From positions 248,001 through 312,000 of the forward strand of contig NZ_CP071860.1 in assembly GCF_023716665.1 (NCBI RefSeq): a stretch of DNA of 64,000 nt, read 5' to 3'. The notes under the pieces were generated by a model, which did not search any database, was not told where the DNA came from, and saw only the letters and a list, made by a program, of their open reading frames with translations. The position numbers were made by a program, and so were the translations under genes. The DNA comes from Vibrio sp. SCSIO 43135 (lineage in GTDB: Bacteria; Pseudomonadota; Gammaproteobacteria; Enterobacterales; Vibrionaceae). Positions 52,915 through 61,116 of the stretch are shown piece after piece (positions within the stretch are counted from its first letter, which is position 1; each line of letters opens with the position of its first letter).

Positions 52915-53508
52915 CTATAGTGGCTTACCAATGAGCAATTGTTTAGTGGTGTCCATTGTTTGCGACAACGCAGATAAATCATGCGTCAGCTTTTGTAGCA
53001 AGCTTGCGCCGATCCACATTTGGTAAAGCATTTGTGCGGTTACTTGGCTGTTAGTACTGCGGATAGAGCCGTCTTCAACGCCTGCTTCAATGCATGTTGC
53101 AATGATAGACACAATTTTAGCAGCACCTGTTTGTAATGCGCTGCGCATTGCGTCGGAAAGATCCGAGACTTCCGCACTTAGCTTAACAACCACACACTTG
53201 TTTGCATTACACACGCCATTTTCTACTTCCATCCAACGTGAAAAATAATCGGTGAGGCGCTCAAAGCCGTTGCCGTTTCCATCAATCAGTAGCGCGGTAA
53301 TTCTAGCAAAGTACTGCTGGAAGTAGTCCTGAATCATAGCCTCACCAAATTGCTCTTTCGACTTAAAGTAGTGATAGAACGACCCCTTAGGGACATCAGC
53401 GGCTTTAAGCAGTTCTGATAACCCAACACTGGTAAAGCCTTTTGACACGACCAATTGGTAGCCGACATCAAGGATATGCTGTTTTGTGTCTTGTGTTTTT
53501 GTGTTCAT
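52915..53508 (-). CDS. TetR-family regulator of the MDR-GST genes
   Basis: A 197-residue TetR protein with helix-turn-helix at about 10-50 (QLVVSKGFTSVGLSELLKAA, VPKGSFYHYFKSKEQFGE) and a ligand domain with Cys in GVCNANKCVVVKLSAEV, a possible sensor pair. KCVVVKLSAEVSD-type segments occur in NemR/AcuR-like regulators. A TAGAC-N5-GTCTA palindrome 21 bases upstream suggests autorepression. Confidence 0.88.
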   Translation of the reverse strand: MNTKTQDTKQHILDVGYQLVVSKGFTSVGLSELLKAADVPKGSFYHYFKSKEQFGEAMIQDYFQQYFARITALLIDGNGNGFERLTDYFSRWMEVENGVCNANKCVVVKLSAEVSDLSDAMRSALQTGAAKIVSIIATCIEAGVEDGSIRSTNSQVTAQMLYQMWIGASLLQKLTHDLSALSQTMDTTKQLLIGKPL

Positions 53509-53529
53509 AAGCGCGACTATAATTTAAAT

Positions 53530-53544
53530 TAGACCAGTCGTCTA
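53530..53544. promoter_or_regulatory. TetR operator upstream of its own gene
   Basis: TAGACCAGTCGTCTA, inverted repeat TAGAC-N5-GTCTA, 21 bases before the TetR ATG. Confidence 0.75.
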
Positions 53545-53563
53545 GTATTGGTGTGATTAAAAT

Positions 53564-53779
53564 TTAGTGAGAGATGTCAGTGTCCTTGGGCGCACCCGTC
53601 TCGCACTTTTTGCATTCCAGCTCGAAGCCCAGCATTGAGCTACGGCCTTGCTGGCTCACGACCCATGGTTGGCAGATGAAAGGTGGCTGGTGGCGAACAT
53701 GCTGAAAGTGGCCGCAGCGTAACTCTGCGACCCAGTCTTGCAGTTCATCGAGGTGATAACCGATGATCGGTTGCTTCAT
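53564..53779 (-). CDS. DUF3565 family zinc-ribbon-like protein
   Basis: A 71-residue DUF3565 protein: MKQPIIGYHLDELQDWVAEL then RCGHFQHVRHQPPF, QPWVVSQQGRSSMLG and a CKKCETGAP tail. The Cys and His residues (CGH, H, CxxC) suggest a small zinc site. It starts 2 bases after the methyltransferase stop, so it is cotranscribed. Function unknown. Confidence 0.85.
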   Translation of the reverse strand: MKQPIIGYHLDELQDWVAELRCGHFQHVRHQPPFICQPWVVSQQGRSSMLGFELECKKCETGAPKDTDISH

Positions 53780-53781
53780 GT

Positions 53782-54486
53782 TTAAGCGGGCTTTTCGCTG
53801 CGAACGAACAGGAAGTTAGGTTCGGTCGATAGTCGTTGATAAGTTTGCTCGCATTTTTGTTTAAGCGTTTCAGACACCTTGCCTTCGCTTAGGTGACTGA
53901 TTACTAAACCGTTTTCAGTCAATGCATTGGTGATATCGACTAAAGGGCGGCGGTAGAATACGACTTCAACGGGTTCTCCGAGGGTATTCCATGTGTCGAC
54001 CACTTTTTCTGTATCGAAATAGTTACCTGATTTCGAATACTCAAAATCGGCAAACGGGTGGTGAGTTGAAAATACAAAACGGCCACCTTTTTTCATCACT
54101 CGTGCGATATCCGCGAACAAGGCAGAAACGTCTTTTAGGTAGTGGAGCATTAATGGGCAGATCACTACATCGTATTGGTTATCCAACTCTTTCGGCAGTC
54201 CAAGAAGTAAGTCTTGCGCATAAGCATCGATTTTATTACCGAGCTTTTCCTTGGTAAGAGCGACCATCTCTTCAGATGCATCGATACAAGTCACGTGGTC
54301 GGCGCCATTATCCAGAAGAATTTGGGCATACACTCCAGAGCCACAACCTAGGTCCAGCACTTTCAAGCCGGCAATATCACCCACTAATTCAAGCGTATTT
54401 GGTCGTTCAAAGTGCGCGTTATAAAGGTTGTCTTGGATGGCTAAATCGTATTGCTTAGCGTGAGTTGAATACATGGAAGATGACAT
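53782..54486 (-). CDS. Class I SAM-dependent methyltransferase
   Basis: A 234-residue methyltransferase. Motif I is KVLDLGCGSGVYAQILL, the acidic loop is VTCIDASEEMV, YDVVICPLMLHYL is motif II and FVFSTHHPFADFE follows. This resembles UbiE/Coq5-like or Smt-type small-molecule methyltransferases. ATG at 54486 follows GAGGCCGAAC. Operon with DUF3565. Confidence 0.9.
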   Translation of the reverse strand: MSSSMYSTHAKQYDLAIQDNLYNAHFERPNTLELVGDIAGLKVLDLGCGSGVYAQILLDNGADHVTCIDASEEMVALTKEKLGNKIDAYAQDLLLGLPKELDNQYDVVICPLMLHYLKDVSALFADIARVMKKGGRFVFSTHHPFADFEYSKSGNYFDTEKVVDTWNTLGEPVEVVFYRRPLVDITNALTENGLVISHLSEGKVSETLKQKCEQTYQRLSTEPNFLFVRSEKPA

Positions 54487-54703
54487 AGTTCGGCCTCTGG
54501 TTCGCTAAAGGGAGGCGGAGTTTATACTGTGTCGCTCCAATGGTAAACCTTATTTGAAATAGAACGCGATAGCGTGTGAGTAATTAAGGCTGTAATGGAA
54601 GTTGATGGTGTGAGGTGAATGTTTAGCCTGATACGGGCGGCGGTATCATGGCTGTTATTGTCGTTAGAATCGCTTGAGTTTGCAGTTGGTGGCGGTTAGC
54701 AAA

Positions 54704-54913
54704 CTAGAATCGAACGGTGAAATCGCCGATCACTTGGTTGTTTAGGTTGGTAATAAGTCCGGTATGGGTACTTTCATCATACGCGAACTGCAAATTTAGG
54801 TCTGCAACGTGACCATGGGTGAGTACATTGCGCAGCAGAAAATCACTGTTGAGTTGGTGGGCGCGTGCACTCCACTGAGTGTTGGATTTAAAGATAGTAA
54901 AATCTATATTCAT
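54704..54913 (-). CDS. Small hypothetical protein, 69 aa
   Basis: A short soluble product (IDFTIFKSNTQWSARAHQLN, LITNLNNQVIGDFTVRF) with no recognised domain. The ATG at 54913 has a good AGAGGAC ribosome site 5 bases upstream. Alone between methyltransferase and the structured repeat. Confidence 0.65.
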   Translation of the reverse strand: MNIDFTIFKSNTQWSARAHQLNSDFLLRNVLTHGHVADLNLQFAYDESTHTGLITNLNNQVIGDFTVRF

Positions 54914-55041
54914 TTATGTCCTCTGTGAGTTTTTACTTTGTTATCACGGCTTTTATAAAACCAAAAACGATGTCGTCCTGTAGTACGAGACATGAGAGTT
55001 CCTCTAAGTTAAAAATAGCGCTACGAAAAAGTCGTAACATC

Positions 55042-55309
55042 TAGGGTCTGTTGATCTTTCGCGGTTAAATTTTGTTCGAGATAAAATCGTTTTAGGCGAG
55101 GCGAAGACTGTGTAGCCTAGTCATTCTAAGCAAATAGTCTTCAACGAAGTATAAAACGATTTTAACCGAACCCTCTGGGCAGCCTTTGTGATTCATTTCT
55201 ACTGTGTTATCGGCTTCTCATGTAGGCTAGCTACACATCAAAGCCTCTGCCTTGTAGAAATCTTCCACAAAGTGCTGCAAAAATCAGCTCGAAAGGTCAA
55301 CAGACCCTA
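55042..55309 (+). repeat. Structured MITE-like repeat, copy 2 (268 bp)
   Basis: Same element and orientation as copy 1: ends TAGGGTCTGTTGATCTTTC and GAAAGGTCAACAGACCCTA, outer TA at both ends, hairpin arms AAAATCGTTTTA/TAAAACGATTTT and GTAGGCTAGCTAC core. It lacks the two GGGG..CCTAG segments of copy 1. Downstream of the cold-shock gene. Confidence 0.85.
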
Positions 55310-55528
55310 CGTATGTAATAAAATTTAGGGTCGTTTAATGACGTATTTATTACGCTTATAAGAAAAATTAATGGCAGTAATGCAACAATACTATTGCAGA
55401 TAAGCGATATAGGTTATGTCGCGGTAATGCGGTAATTGAAGGTAACGGGTTTCTGAAGAAAAGCGAGAGAGTCGAGCGAAGAGAGGTTGCGAACAGGCAG
55501 GGCCTGCTCGCGAAAATAAGCTGAGAGC

Positions 55529-55741
55529 TTATAGAGCTACAACGTTTGCAGCTTGAGGACCTTTTTGGCCTTGCTCTACTTCGAAAGACACTTTTTGGCC
55601 TTCAGAAAGAGTTTTGAAACCTTCAGAAGCGATAGCACGGAAGTGTACGAATACGTCTGCGCCGCCGTTCTCTTGAGAAATGAAACCGAAGCCTTTCTCT
55701 TCGTTAAACCATTTTACAGTACCAGTTGTTTTGTTTGACAT
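55529..55741 (-). CDS. Cold-shock domain protein (CspA family)
   Basis: A 70-residue cold-shock protein binding single-stranded [22 protein letters not shown] with RNP1 (KGFGFI), VFVHFRAI (RNP2) and [13 protein letters not shown]. The long upstream region (more than 150 bases) fits the leader typical of cold-regulated csp genes. It lies between two direct copies of the structured repeat. Confidence 0.95.
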   Translation of the reverse strand: MSNKTTGTVKWFNEEKGFGFISQENGGADVFVHFRAIASEGFKTLSEGQKVSFEVEQGQKGPQAANVVAL

Positions 55742-55976
55742 GTTGATGTCCCTTATAAGATTAAATTCATAAAACTTCGCTTAATGCGAATACACTGAAT
55801 GCTGAATTATTTATTAGACGATGAAGCTAAGGGAGTTACAGAGGTTTACAACTTTAACGAAGGAATTCTGAAGTTTTGCTTTTACTTAATGTTTCTTAAA
55901 TAACTCTGCTTACAGAGCGAGGGTGATAGTACAGCAGTCCGAACCATTGTAAAGGATTATTTTCATAAACAACCAC

Positions 55977-56000
55977 AAAGCAGTCCAAATGGGCTGCTTT
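55977..56000. terminator. Hairpin left of repeat copy 3
   Basis: A stem AAAGCAGTCC/GGGCTGCTTT with a 4-base loop, 9-10 bp with one G-T pair. It may terminate the Gfo/Idh gene message. No strong T-run. Confidence 0.4.
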
Positions 56001-56013
56001 GTGGGCTTAAGCC

Positions 56014-56280
56014 CAGGGCGTGTTGCTCTTTCGTGGTTAAATTTTGTTTGGGATAAAATCGTTTTAGGCGAGGCGAAGACTGTGTGGCCTAGTATTCTAA
56101 GCAAATAGTCTTCAACAAAGTATAAAACGATTTTAACCGAACCCTTCGGGCAGCCTTTGTGGTTCATTTCTACTGCGTTATCGGCTTCTCATGTAGGCTA
56201 GCTACACATCAAAGCCTCGGCCTTGTATAAATCTCCCACAAAGTGCTGCAAAAATCAGCTCGAAAGGTCAACACGCCCTA
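56014..56280 (+). repeat. Structured MITE-like repeat, copy 3 (267 bp)
   Basis: Same element and orientation, but the ends differ: AGGGCGTGTTGCTCTTTCG on the left and CGAAAGGTCAACACGCCCT on the right. The altered outer 11 bases are still exactly complementary to each other. The left flank is CA rather than TA, so a TA duplication is not intact here. Internal hairpins as in copy 2. Upstream of the cold-shock gene. Confidence 0.85.
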
Positions 56281-56293
56281 CTATAGTCACTAG

Positions 56294-57226
56294 TTAAACT
56301 TGGTATTGCTTGGTGATTTTCTCGCAGATGGCTTCAGCGAGTTTATGGCTGGCAATGTTGCGGTCAATGATATGCTCCGCTACTTTCCCGCTTTCGACAA
56401 CAGAGAACCAATCCAATAGCATGGCGTGAAAGCCTTTACTCGCCAGCATGGGCGTCCAGTCTTTGAGTGACAGCTTTTGCTCGGTGCTGTTATGCCAATG
56501 AGCACCTTCCATGAATGACCCAAATTGGAACGCTTGGTTTTCATAGCAGGCTGAAACTGTTTCGTTGGTCACGCCATACTGACGATTCATCGAAGCGTGT
56601 AATAGCGTGTTTCCCGCCTGCCATTGCACATCCAGTCTAGCCAGTTGATCACCATGCATTTGATGGGTGATGTACACGTCGTCGATGTTTGTCTGCGCAT
56701 TGAGGTTCACGCTATCTAAGGGGTGAATAAAGTCGTCGAAGATAAACGTGCGAATGTCCCCCGGCAGAGCGTGGCGGTGTTTCTCCCAGCGCAAAGAGAG
56801 CAACTGACCAATACTACCTTTAGCCAACTCGGGAATGTGTTGGTTGTATAGCGGAATATGGCGACGATTGAAACCGACGTAAAGCGGTTGCTGGTGTAAT
56901 GAGGCTAGCGCGTACAGATGTTCGACTTCGGTCGCGGAATCCGCTAAAGGCTTATCAACGAAGGTCGGAATTCCATTTTTAAGGAAAAATGAGGCGATGC
57001 TGAAGTGTACCTTGGTGGCTGCATGAATCATGACGGCATCTACACCCAGTTTGAGCAACTGACGGTAATCGTCGCAAACTTGGGGTACTCGGTACTGGCT
57101 GGCTAATTGTGACAGCGTCTGCTGATTGCGAGTACAGAATATAAGCTCAATACCAGGCTGTTGTGTGATGAACGGAAGGTAGGCTTTCTGAGCAATATCG
57201 CCTAATCCGATAATACCTATTTTCAT
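56294..57226 (-). CDS. Gfo/Idh/MocA family oxidoreductase
   Basis: A 310-residue NAD(P)-dependent dehydrogenase-like protein. The N-terminal Rossmann motif is IGIIGLGDIAQKAYLPFI and VDKPLADSATEVEHL contains the family Lys-Pro. The C-terminal domain carries HALPGDIRTFIFDDFIHPLD with likely catalytic Asp/His. Substrate unknown (sugars, inositols). It starts 9 bases after the HxlR gene stop, so the regulator is cotranscribed. Confidence 0.88.
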   Translation of the reverse strand: MKIGIIGLGDIAQKAYLPFITQQPGIELIFCTRNQQTLSQLASQYRVPQVCDDYRQLLKLGVDAVMIHAATKVHFSIASFFLKNGIPTFVDKPLADSATEVEHLYALASLHQQPLYVGFNRRHIPLYNQHIPELAKGSIGQLLSLRWEKHRHALPGDIRTFIFDDFIHPLDSVNLNAQTNIDDVYITHQMHGDQLARLDVQWQAGNTLLHASMNRQYGVTNETVSACYENQAFQFGSFMEGAHWHNSTEQKLSLKDWTPMLASKGFHAMLLDWFSVVESGKVAEHIIDRNIASHKLAEAICEKITKQYQV

Positions 57227-57234
57227 TCTGACTC

Positions 57235-57579
57235 CTAGGATAGCTGACGATCGATTTCTTGTTGCAGTGTGTCGAGTTGGTCGAGGATAGCGAGAAACTT
57301 TTCTCCGAACTCGGTCACTTCGTATTCCACCCGAGGAGGGAGCTCGTTAAACACGTTTTTTTGCAATATCCCAAACTCGACGTTCTTTTTTAAGCATTGG
57401 TTGAGCACTTTAGTACTCAAACCTTCAACACTGCGCACCATTTCACCCGGCCGATTGACTCCGTTTGCAAGCAATTGGTATACCGTTAACGACCATTTAC
57501 AGCCATAGATGGTTTCGACCATACGAGCACTATTCTGTGGTGCCAGTTTTCTTGAAAAAAGTTTTTCTTTGTTATTCAT
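57235..57579 (-). CDS. HxlR-family winged-helix regulator
   Basis: A 114-residue HxlR protein: ETIYGCKWSLTVYQLL with the sensor Cys, RPGEMVRSVEGLSTKVLNQC and LPPRVEYEVTEFGEKF. Cys residues near the start (GCKW) could sense quinones or aldehydes as in YodB. Divergent from the SDR; candidate GTAC-containing sites lie between them. Confidence 0.88.
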   Translation of the reverse strand: MNNKEKLFSRKLAPQNSARMVETIYGCKWSLTVYQLLANGVNRPGEMVRSVEGLSTKVLNQCLKKNVEFGILQKNVFNELPPRVEYEVTEFGEKFLAILDQLDTLQQEIDRQLS

Positions 57580-57585
57580 AAAGAT

Positions 57586-57620
57586 GTACCTAAAAGTACC
57601 TACCCTACTTATTTGTACTT
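57586..57620. promoter_or_regulatory. Candidate HxlR operators in divergent promoter
   Basis: Direct repeats GTACCTA at 57586-57592 and 57596-57602, plus AAGTAC (57594-57599) inverted to GTACTT (57615-57620). They lie between the HxlR start and the SDR start. Confidence 0.45.
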
Positions 57621-57683
57621 ACTATTCATAAGGTTAGCCTGGCTCTAAGGTTATCACGTAGACACTAACCGAGAGAACAAAAA

Positions 57684-58451
57684 ATGACTTTTACTCAATC
57701 AGGTATCGCACTCATTATTGGTGGAACAAGTGGTATGGGCTTTGAAACGGCAATGCAGTTAGTTTCAAACAATGTCCCAGTGATCATAGTAGGAAACAAC
57801 GCTGACAAACTAGAGAATGCGCTAGAGGCACTAAATCGTGTGGGACAAGCCAGCGGTGTTCAGCTCAATCTATACAACTCTGAAGACGTCGACCGCTTTG
57901 TTAAGCAAGTCGCAACGTTAGCCCAAGAGGTTGGCTACTTGGTCAATGCAGCAGGGTACTTTAACCCTAAATCTTTTATCGATCATACTGAAGAAGACTA
58001 CGAGCGTTACCATGCTCTGAATAAAGCGACATTTAAAATCACTCAGGCGGTGGCGCGTAGAATGATCGAAAACAAGGGTGGGCGGGTAGTGAACATCGGT
58101 TCTATGTGGGCGAAGCAAGCCATTAAAGCCACACCATCTTCTGCTTATTCGATGGCAAAAGCTGGGCTCCATGCGCTAACCCAACATATGGCGATGGAGC
58201 TGGCCGAATATGGTATTCGAGTGAACGCAGTTTCTCCAGCAGTTGTGAAAACCCCTATCTACGAATCTTTTATTGACCCGAAAGATTTGGATGAGGCTCT
58301 TGCGGGCTTTAATGACTTTCACCCGATTGGTAGAGTAGGGACACCAACGGATATCGCAAACAGTGTCAGCTTCTTATTGTCCGATCAAGCAAGCTGGGTT
58401 ACCGGTGCGATATGGGATGTTGATGGTGGTGTGATCGCTGGAAGAAACTAG
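57684..58451 (+). CDS. Short-chain dehydrogenase/reductase (classical SDR)
   Basis: A 255-residue SDR. TGxxxGxG-type cofactor motif is [16 protein letters not shown] in [10 protein letters not shown]; the catalytic Ser is in NIGSMWAKQ and Tyr/Lys in [19 protein letters not shown] and [11 protein letters not shown] complete the pattern of a reductase with intact active site. Divergent from the HxlR/Gfo operon and followed by the bicupin gene after 47 bases. Confidence 0.9.
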   Translation: MTFTQSGIALIIGGTSGMGFETAMQLVSNNVPVIIVGNNADKLENALEALNRVGQASGVQLNLYNSEDVDRFVKQVATLAQEVGYLVNAAGYFNPKSFIDHTEEDYERYHALNKATFKITQAVARRMIENKGGRVVNIGSMWAKQAIKATPSSAYSMAKAGLHALTQHMAMELAEYGIRVNAVSPAVVKTPIYESFIDPKDLDEALAGFNDFHPIGRVGTPTDIANSVSFLLSDQASWVTGAIWDVDGGVIAGRN

Positions 58452-58498
58452 CGTTTATATCATGTTGTAATACACCACTAATTTCGAGGAGCAGAGCA

Positions 58499-59152
58499 AT
58501 GCTTAACATGGATTTTTCACAGCGCATCGTGATTGAAACCGAGTCGATGGATTGGGTCGCCAGCCCGGCCTCTGGCGTGTGGCGCAAACCACTTGAGCGA
58601 GAGCAAAAAGAATCTGGGCACACCACTAGTGTGGTGAAATATGAAGCGGGATCGAGCTTTTCTTCCCACCCTCATCCTCATGGTGAAGAAATCTTTGTAT
58701 TGGATGGCGTTTTTTCTGATGAAACTGGCGACTTTCCAGCGGGGACTTACTTACGAAATCCACCCGGTAGTGCTCATGCTCCTTTCAGTAGTAAGGGGTG
58801 TACGATACTGGTTAAGCTCAACCAGTTTGATTCGCGAGATTTGGAACAGGTGCGCGTCGATACAAAGAATGCCGAATGGCTACCGGGAATAGGTGGGTTA
58901 ATGGTGATGCCATTGCATGAGTTCGAGCACGAACATGTTGCCTTGGTTAAGTGGCCTAAGGGAGAGCGATTTCAACCTCACCGACACTTTGGTGGCGAAG
59001 AGATTTTTGTCCTCTCAGGAACATTTAAAGACGAGCATGGCGATTACCCAGCAGGGAGCTGGATTCGCAGTCCACATATGAGTGAACATTTTCCATACGT
59101 TGAGGAAGAAACGATTATCTTGGTCAAAACGGGTCACTTACCCATATCGTGA
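58499..59152 (+). CDS. Bicupin protein, ChrR-like
   Basis: A 217-residue protein of two cupin domains, each with the metal His/Glu set: HPHPHGEEIFVLDG...PPGSAH at about 57-95 and PHRHFGGEEIFVLSG at about 160-175, as in ChrR-type anti-sigma cupins or acireductone dioxygenase-like proteins. The N-terminus (FSQRIVIETESMDWVASPA) is also ChrR-like. Not accompanied by a sigma factor here. Start at 58499 follows GAGGAGCAGAGC. Confidence 0.85.
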   Translation: MLNMDFSQRIVIETESMDWVASPASGVWRKPLEREQKESGHTTSVVKYEAGSSFSSHPHPHGEEIFVLDGVFSDETGDFPAGTYLRNPPGSAHAPFSSKGCTILVKLNQFDSRDLEQVRVDTKNAEWLPGIGGLMVMPLHEFEHEHVALVKWPKGERFQPHRHFGGEEIFVLSGTFKDEHGDYPAGSWIRSPHMSEHFPYVEEETIILVKTGHLPIS

Positions 59153-59368
59153 CCGGAGTAGTAAAACGGTGAATCGGTTTCACCAGCGAGCGATGCTTTT
59201 TTGCGGCAAAGCCATAATCTTCGTAAAATCGAACAACGCTATTCGGTTTAGAGTAGCGTTACCTCTAGATGCGTTTCTTTCAAACAAAGGCTCGCATCTA
59301 AATGGACGATCAAGGCAAGGATTCAGCTGTTTTCAATTTCTACCGTGGACAATACCGAAGTAACTACT
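59153..59368. other. Intergenic region with two hairpins
   Basis: Between bicupin and acetyltransferase genes. Two inverted repeats: AACGCTA (59235-59241) with TAGCGTT (59254-59260), and TAGATGCG (59266-59273) with CGCATCTA (59293-59300). Possible terminator and leader structure. No gene seen. Confidence 0.4.
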
Positions 59369-59929
59369 ATGACAACTGAAAAACAAAAGATGCTGGCTGG
59401 CGAACCTTATAACGCTTGGGATGAACAGCTTGTCGCCGAACGGGTAGCCTGCCGTGAAGTAATGCAAAAACTCAACAATAGTTTGCCTAATACACCTGAG
59501 TGGCGCAGTGCCATTGACGCTCTGATTCCTAACGCGCCCGATGCCTATTTAGAGCCACCTTTTCGCTGTGACTATGGCTCGAATATCAAGCTAGGAAAAA
59601 ACTTTTACGCTAACTTCAACTGCGTTGTGCTAGATGTGGGCGAAGTGACCATTGGCGACAATGTAATGTTTGCTCCGAACGTTCAAATCTATGCAGCAGG
59701 CCATCCTCTAGATGTGAAAGGGCGAGTCGTTGATAATGTTGAATTTGGCAAATCCATCTCGATTGGCGACAACGTATGGCTAGGCGGTGGTGTGATTGTA
59801 TGCCCGGGTGTTTCCATTGGAGAAAACACCGTGATTGGTGCTGGTAGCGTTGTGACCAAGGACATTCCGGCTAATGTGCTAGCTGCAGGTAATCCGTGCA
59901 AGGTGATCAAACCGATCGAGCAAGAATAA
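59369..59929 (+). CDS. Maltose/galactoside O-acetyltransferase family protein
   Basis: A 186-residue left-handed beta-helix acetyltransferase (Maa/NodL/LacA type). Start MTTEKQKMLAGEPYNAWDEQ is the maltose acetyltransferase domain; hexapeptide repeats follow (IGDNVMFAPNVQIYAAGHPL with the catalytic His, VWLGGGVIVCPGVSIGE, IGAGSVVTKDIP). It acetylates sugars from acetyl-CoA. GTG at 59345 would add eight residues. It ends in a strong terminator. Confidence 0.92.
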   Translation: MTTEKQKMLAGEPYNAWDEQLVAERVACREVMQKLNNSLPNTPEWRSAIDALIPNAPDAYLEPPFRCDYGSNIKLGKNFYANFNCVVLDVGEVTIGDNVMFAPNVQIYAAGHPLDVKGRVVDNVEFGKSISIGDNVWLGGGVIVCPGVSIGENTVIGAGSVVTKDIPANVLAAGNPCKVIKPIEQE

Positions 59930-59948
59930 TTGCGAATGAATAACGAAG

Positions 59949-59976
59949 AAAGGCGCCATGACGGCGCCTTTTTTGT
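59949..59976 (+). terminator. Terminator of acetyltransferase gene
   Basis: A 9-bp stem AAAGGCGCC/GGCGCCTTT with a 5-base loop, then TTTTG. Confidence 0.88.
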
Positions 59977-60050
59977 TTGCGTTATACCTAGTTATCAAGT
60001 TGGGAAAATCTACACCAATGTAGTTTGAACGTCAGACGCAGGCGTGCTAA

Positions 60051-60797
60051 TTATTGTTTGTATTCACCTCGAATCGAGGCTTCACGATATTTATCTAACT
60101 TGCCTTGTTCTTTCAACTTCATCAGTCCACGATTAAAGGCGTCGACTAGCTCTTGGGCTCTTGGCGACTTCTTGGAAATTATGACAAAGTAGTTCCTTGC
60201 TGTGAGTGTTTTATCGTTCGGCTCTAACTTACCGGTGAGGTTTAGCTTATTAATGGTTTCAAGCCCGACATCAGTATCTTCAAGCACGATATCTAACCGT
60301 CCTGCTGCCAGCTTTTTATAGTTGTTTTCTGCACTGCTGATCCGTTGGATTTTGATGGTGCCGTCCTTTTCGAGATCTTCTATGCCGTAAGCATAACCGG
60401 TGACTCCCCCAACTTTAAAAGCGGAAAGATCTTCGCGAGCCCTCCAAGTAACGGGTTTGTCCTTACGTTGGAACAATGAAGTGCTAAGCGTAATTACCGG
60501 GTCGGAATAATGGAAAAACTGTTCTCGCTCAGGGTTTTTACTCCAAATCAGTGAGCCATCTAGTTTCCCCGCTTTAGACTCTTCGAAGCCGCGTTTCCAA
60601 GGCATATAGGTGTACTCGACTTGATAACCTTCCGCTTCAAATGCTTCCTGCACTAACTGAGAGATAAACCCACCATTTTTTAAGCTCTTCGATTGATATG
60701 GAGCCCACTCTCCATTCGCAAGTTTTACGGTGTTGGCTGAACTGACTCCAACGAACATCAAGCTAGCGAGAAGCAAGCAGTATCTTAATGTGAACAT
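60051..60797 (-). CDS. Transporter substrate-binding protein, amino-acid type (SBP_bac_3)
   Basis: A 248-residue exported binding protein: signal peptide (YCLLLASLMFVGVSSA), then KLANGEWAPYQSK, GFISQLVQEAFEAEGYQVEY, MPWKRGFEESKAGKLDGSLI and FVIISKKSPRAQELVDAF. Typical of polar amino-acid-binding periplasmic proteins or of orphan members that serve sensing. No permease or ATPase is adjacent, so it is an orphan. AAGGATGAG upstream. Confidence 0.88.
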   Translation of the reverse strand: MFTLRYCLLLASLMFVGVSSANTVKLANGEWAPYQSKSLKNGGFISQLVQEAFEAEGYQVEYTYMPWKRGFEESKAGKLDGSLIWSKNPEREQFFHYSDPVITLSTSLFQRKDKPVTWRAREDLSAFKVGGVTGYAYGIEDLEKDGTIKIQRISSAENNYKKLAAGRLDIVLEDTDVGLETINKLNLTGKLEPNDKTLTARNYFVIISKKSPRAQELVDAFNRGLMKLKEQGKLDKYREASIRGEYKQ

Positions 60798-61116
60798 GTC
60801 ATCTCATCCTTTTTAATGAGCAATTAATAAAAATGTTATTAGTGTTATAGCGAGAGGACAACTTTTGCTCTGAGAAATTAAAGTGTGGAAGTTATAATAC
60901 TTTAAGTTGTGTAATTAATATTGAATACTTAGAAGGCTTTGTTTCAACTTTTGTGTTAATTATTTGTTTTGAAAAATAGATAGCAAGAGTTTTATAATAC
61001 TTATATTGCGCTTTTTATTCTTAATATAAACGCTGTTGAGTTATTAATGTTAACTTGTTTTTTTATAAAGAGAGAGCATAAGCTACGCTCTCTGAAAAAT
61101 AACGATAGAATGGTAT
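60798..61116. other. A/T-rich spacer with terminator
   Basis: No gene. A/T-rich stretch between the binding protein start and the response regulator stop; only the hairpin at 61071-61093 stands out. Confidence 0.5.
61071..61093 (-). terminator. Probable terminator of HK-RR operon
   Basis: AGAGAGC/GCTCTCT 7-bp stem with a 9-base loop just past the response regulator stop; CTTTAT follows on the minus strand. Confidence 0.55.

Noticed and set aside
55910..56167. 85-codon minus-strand frame across repeat copy 3
   Set aside because: It runs half in unique DNA and half in the repeat, has no ribosome site and no counterpart in the other two copies.
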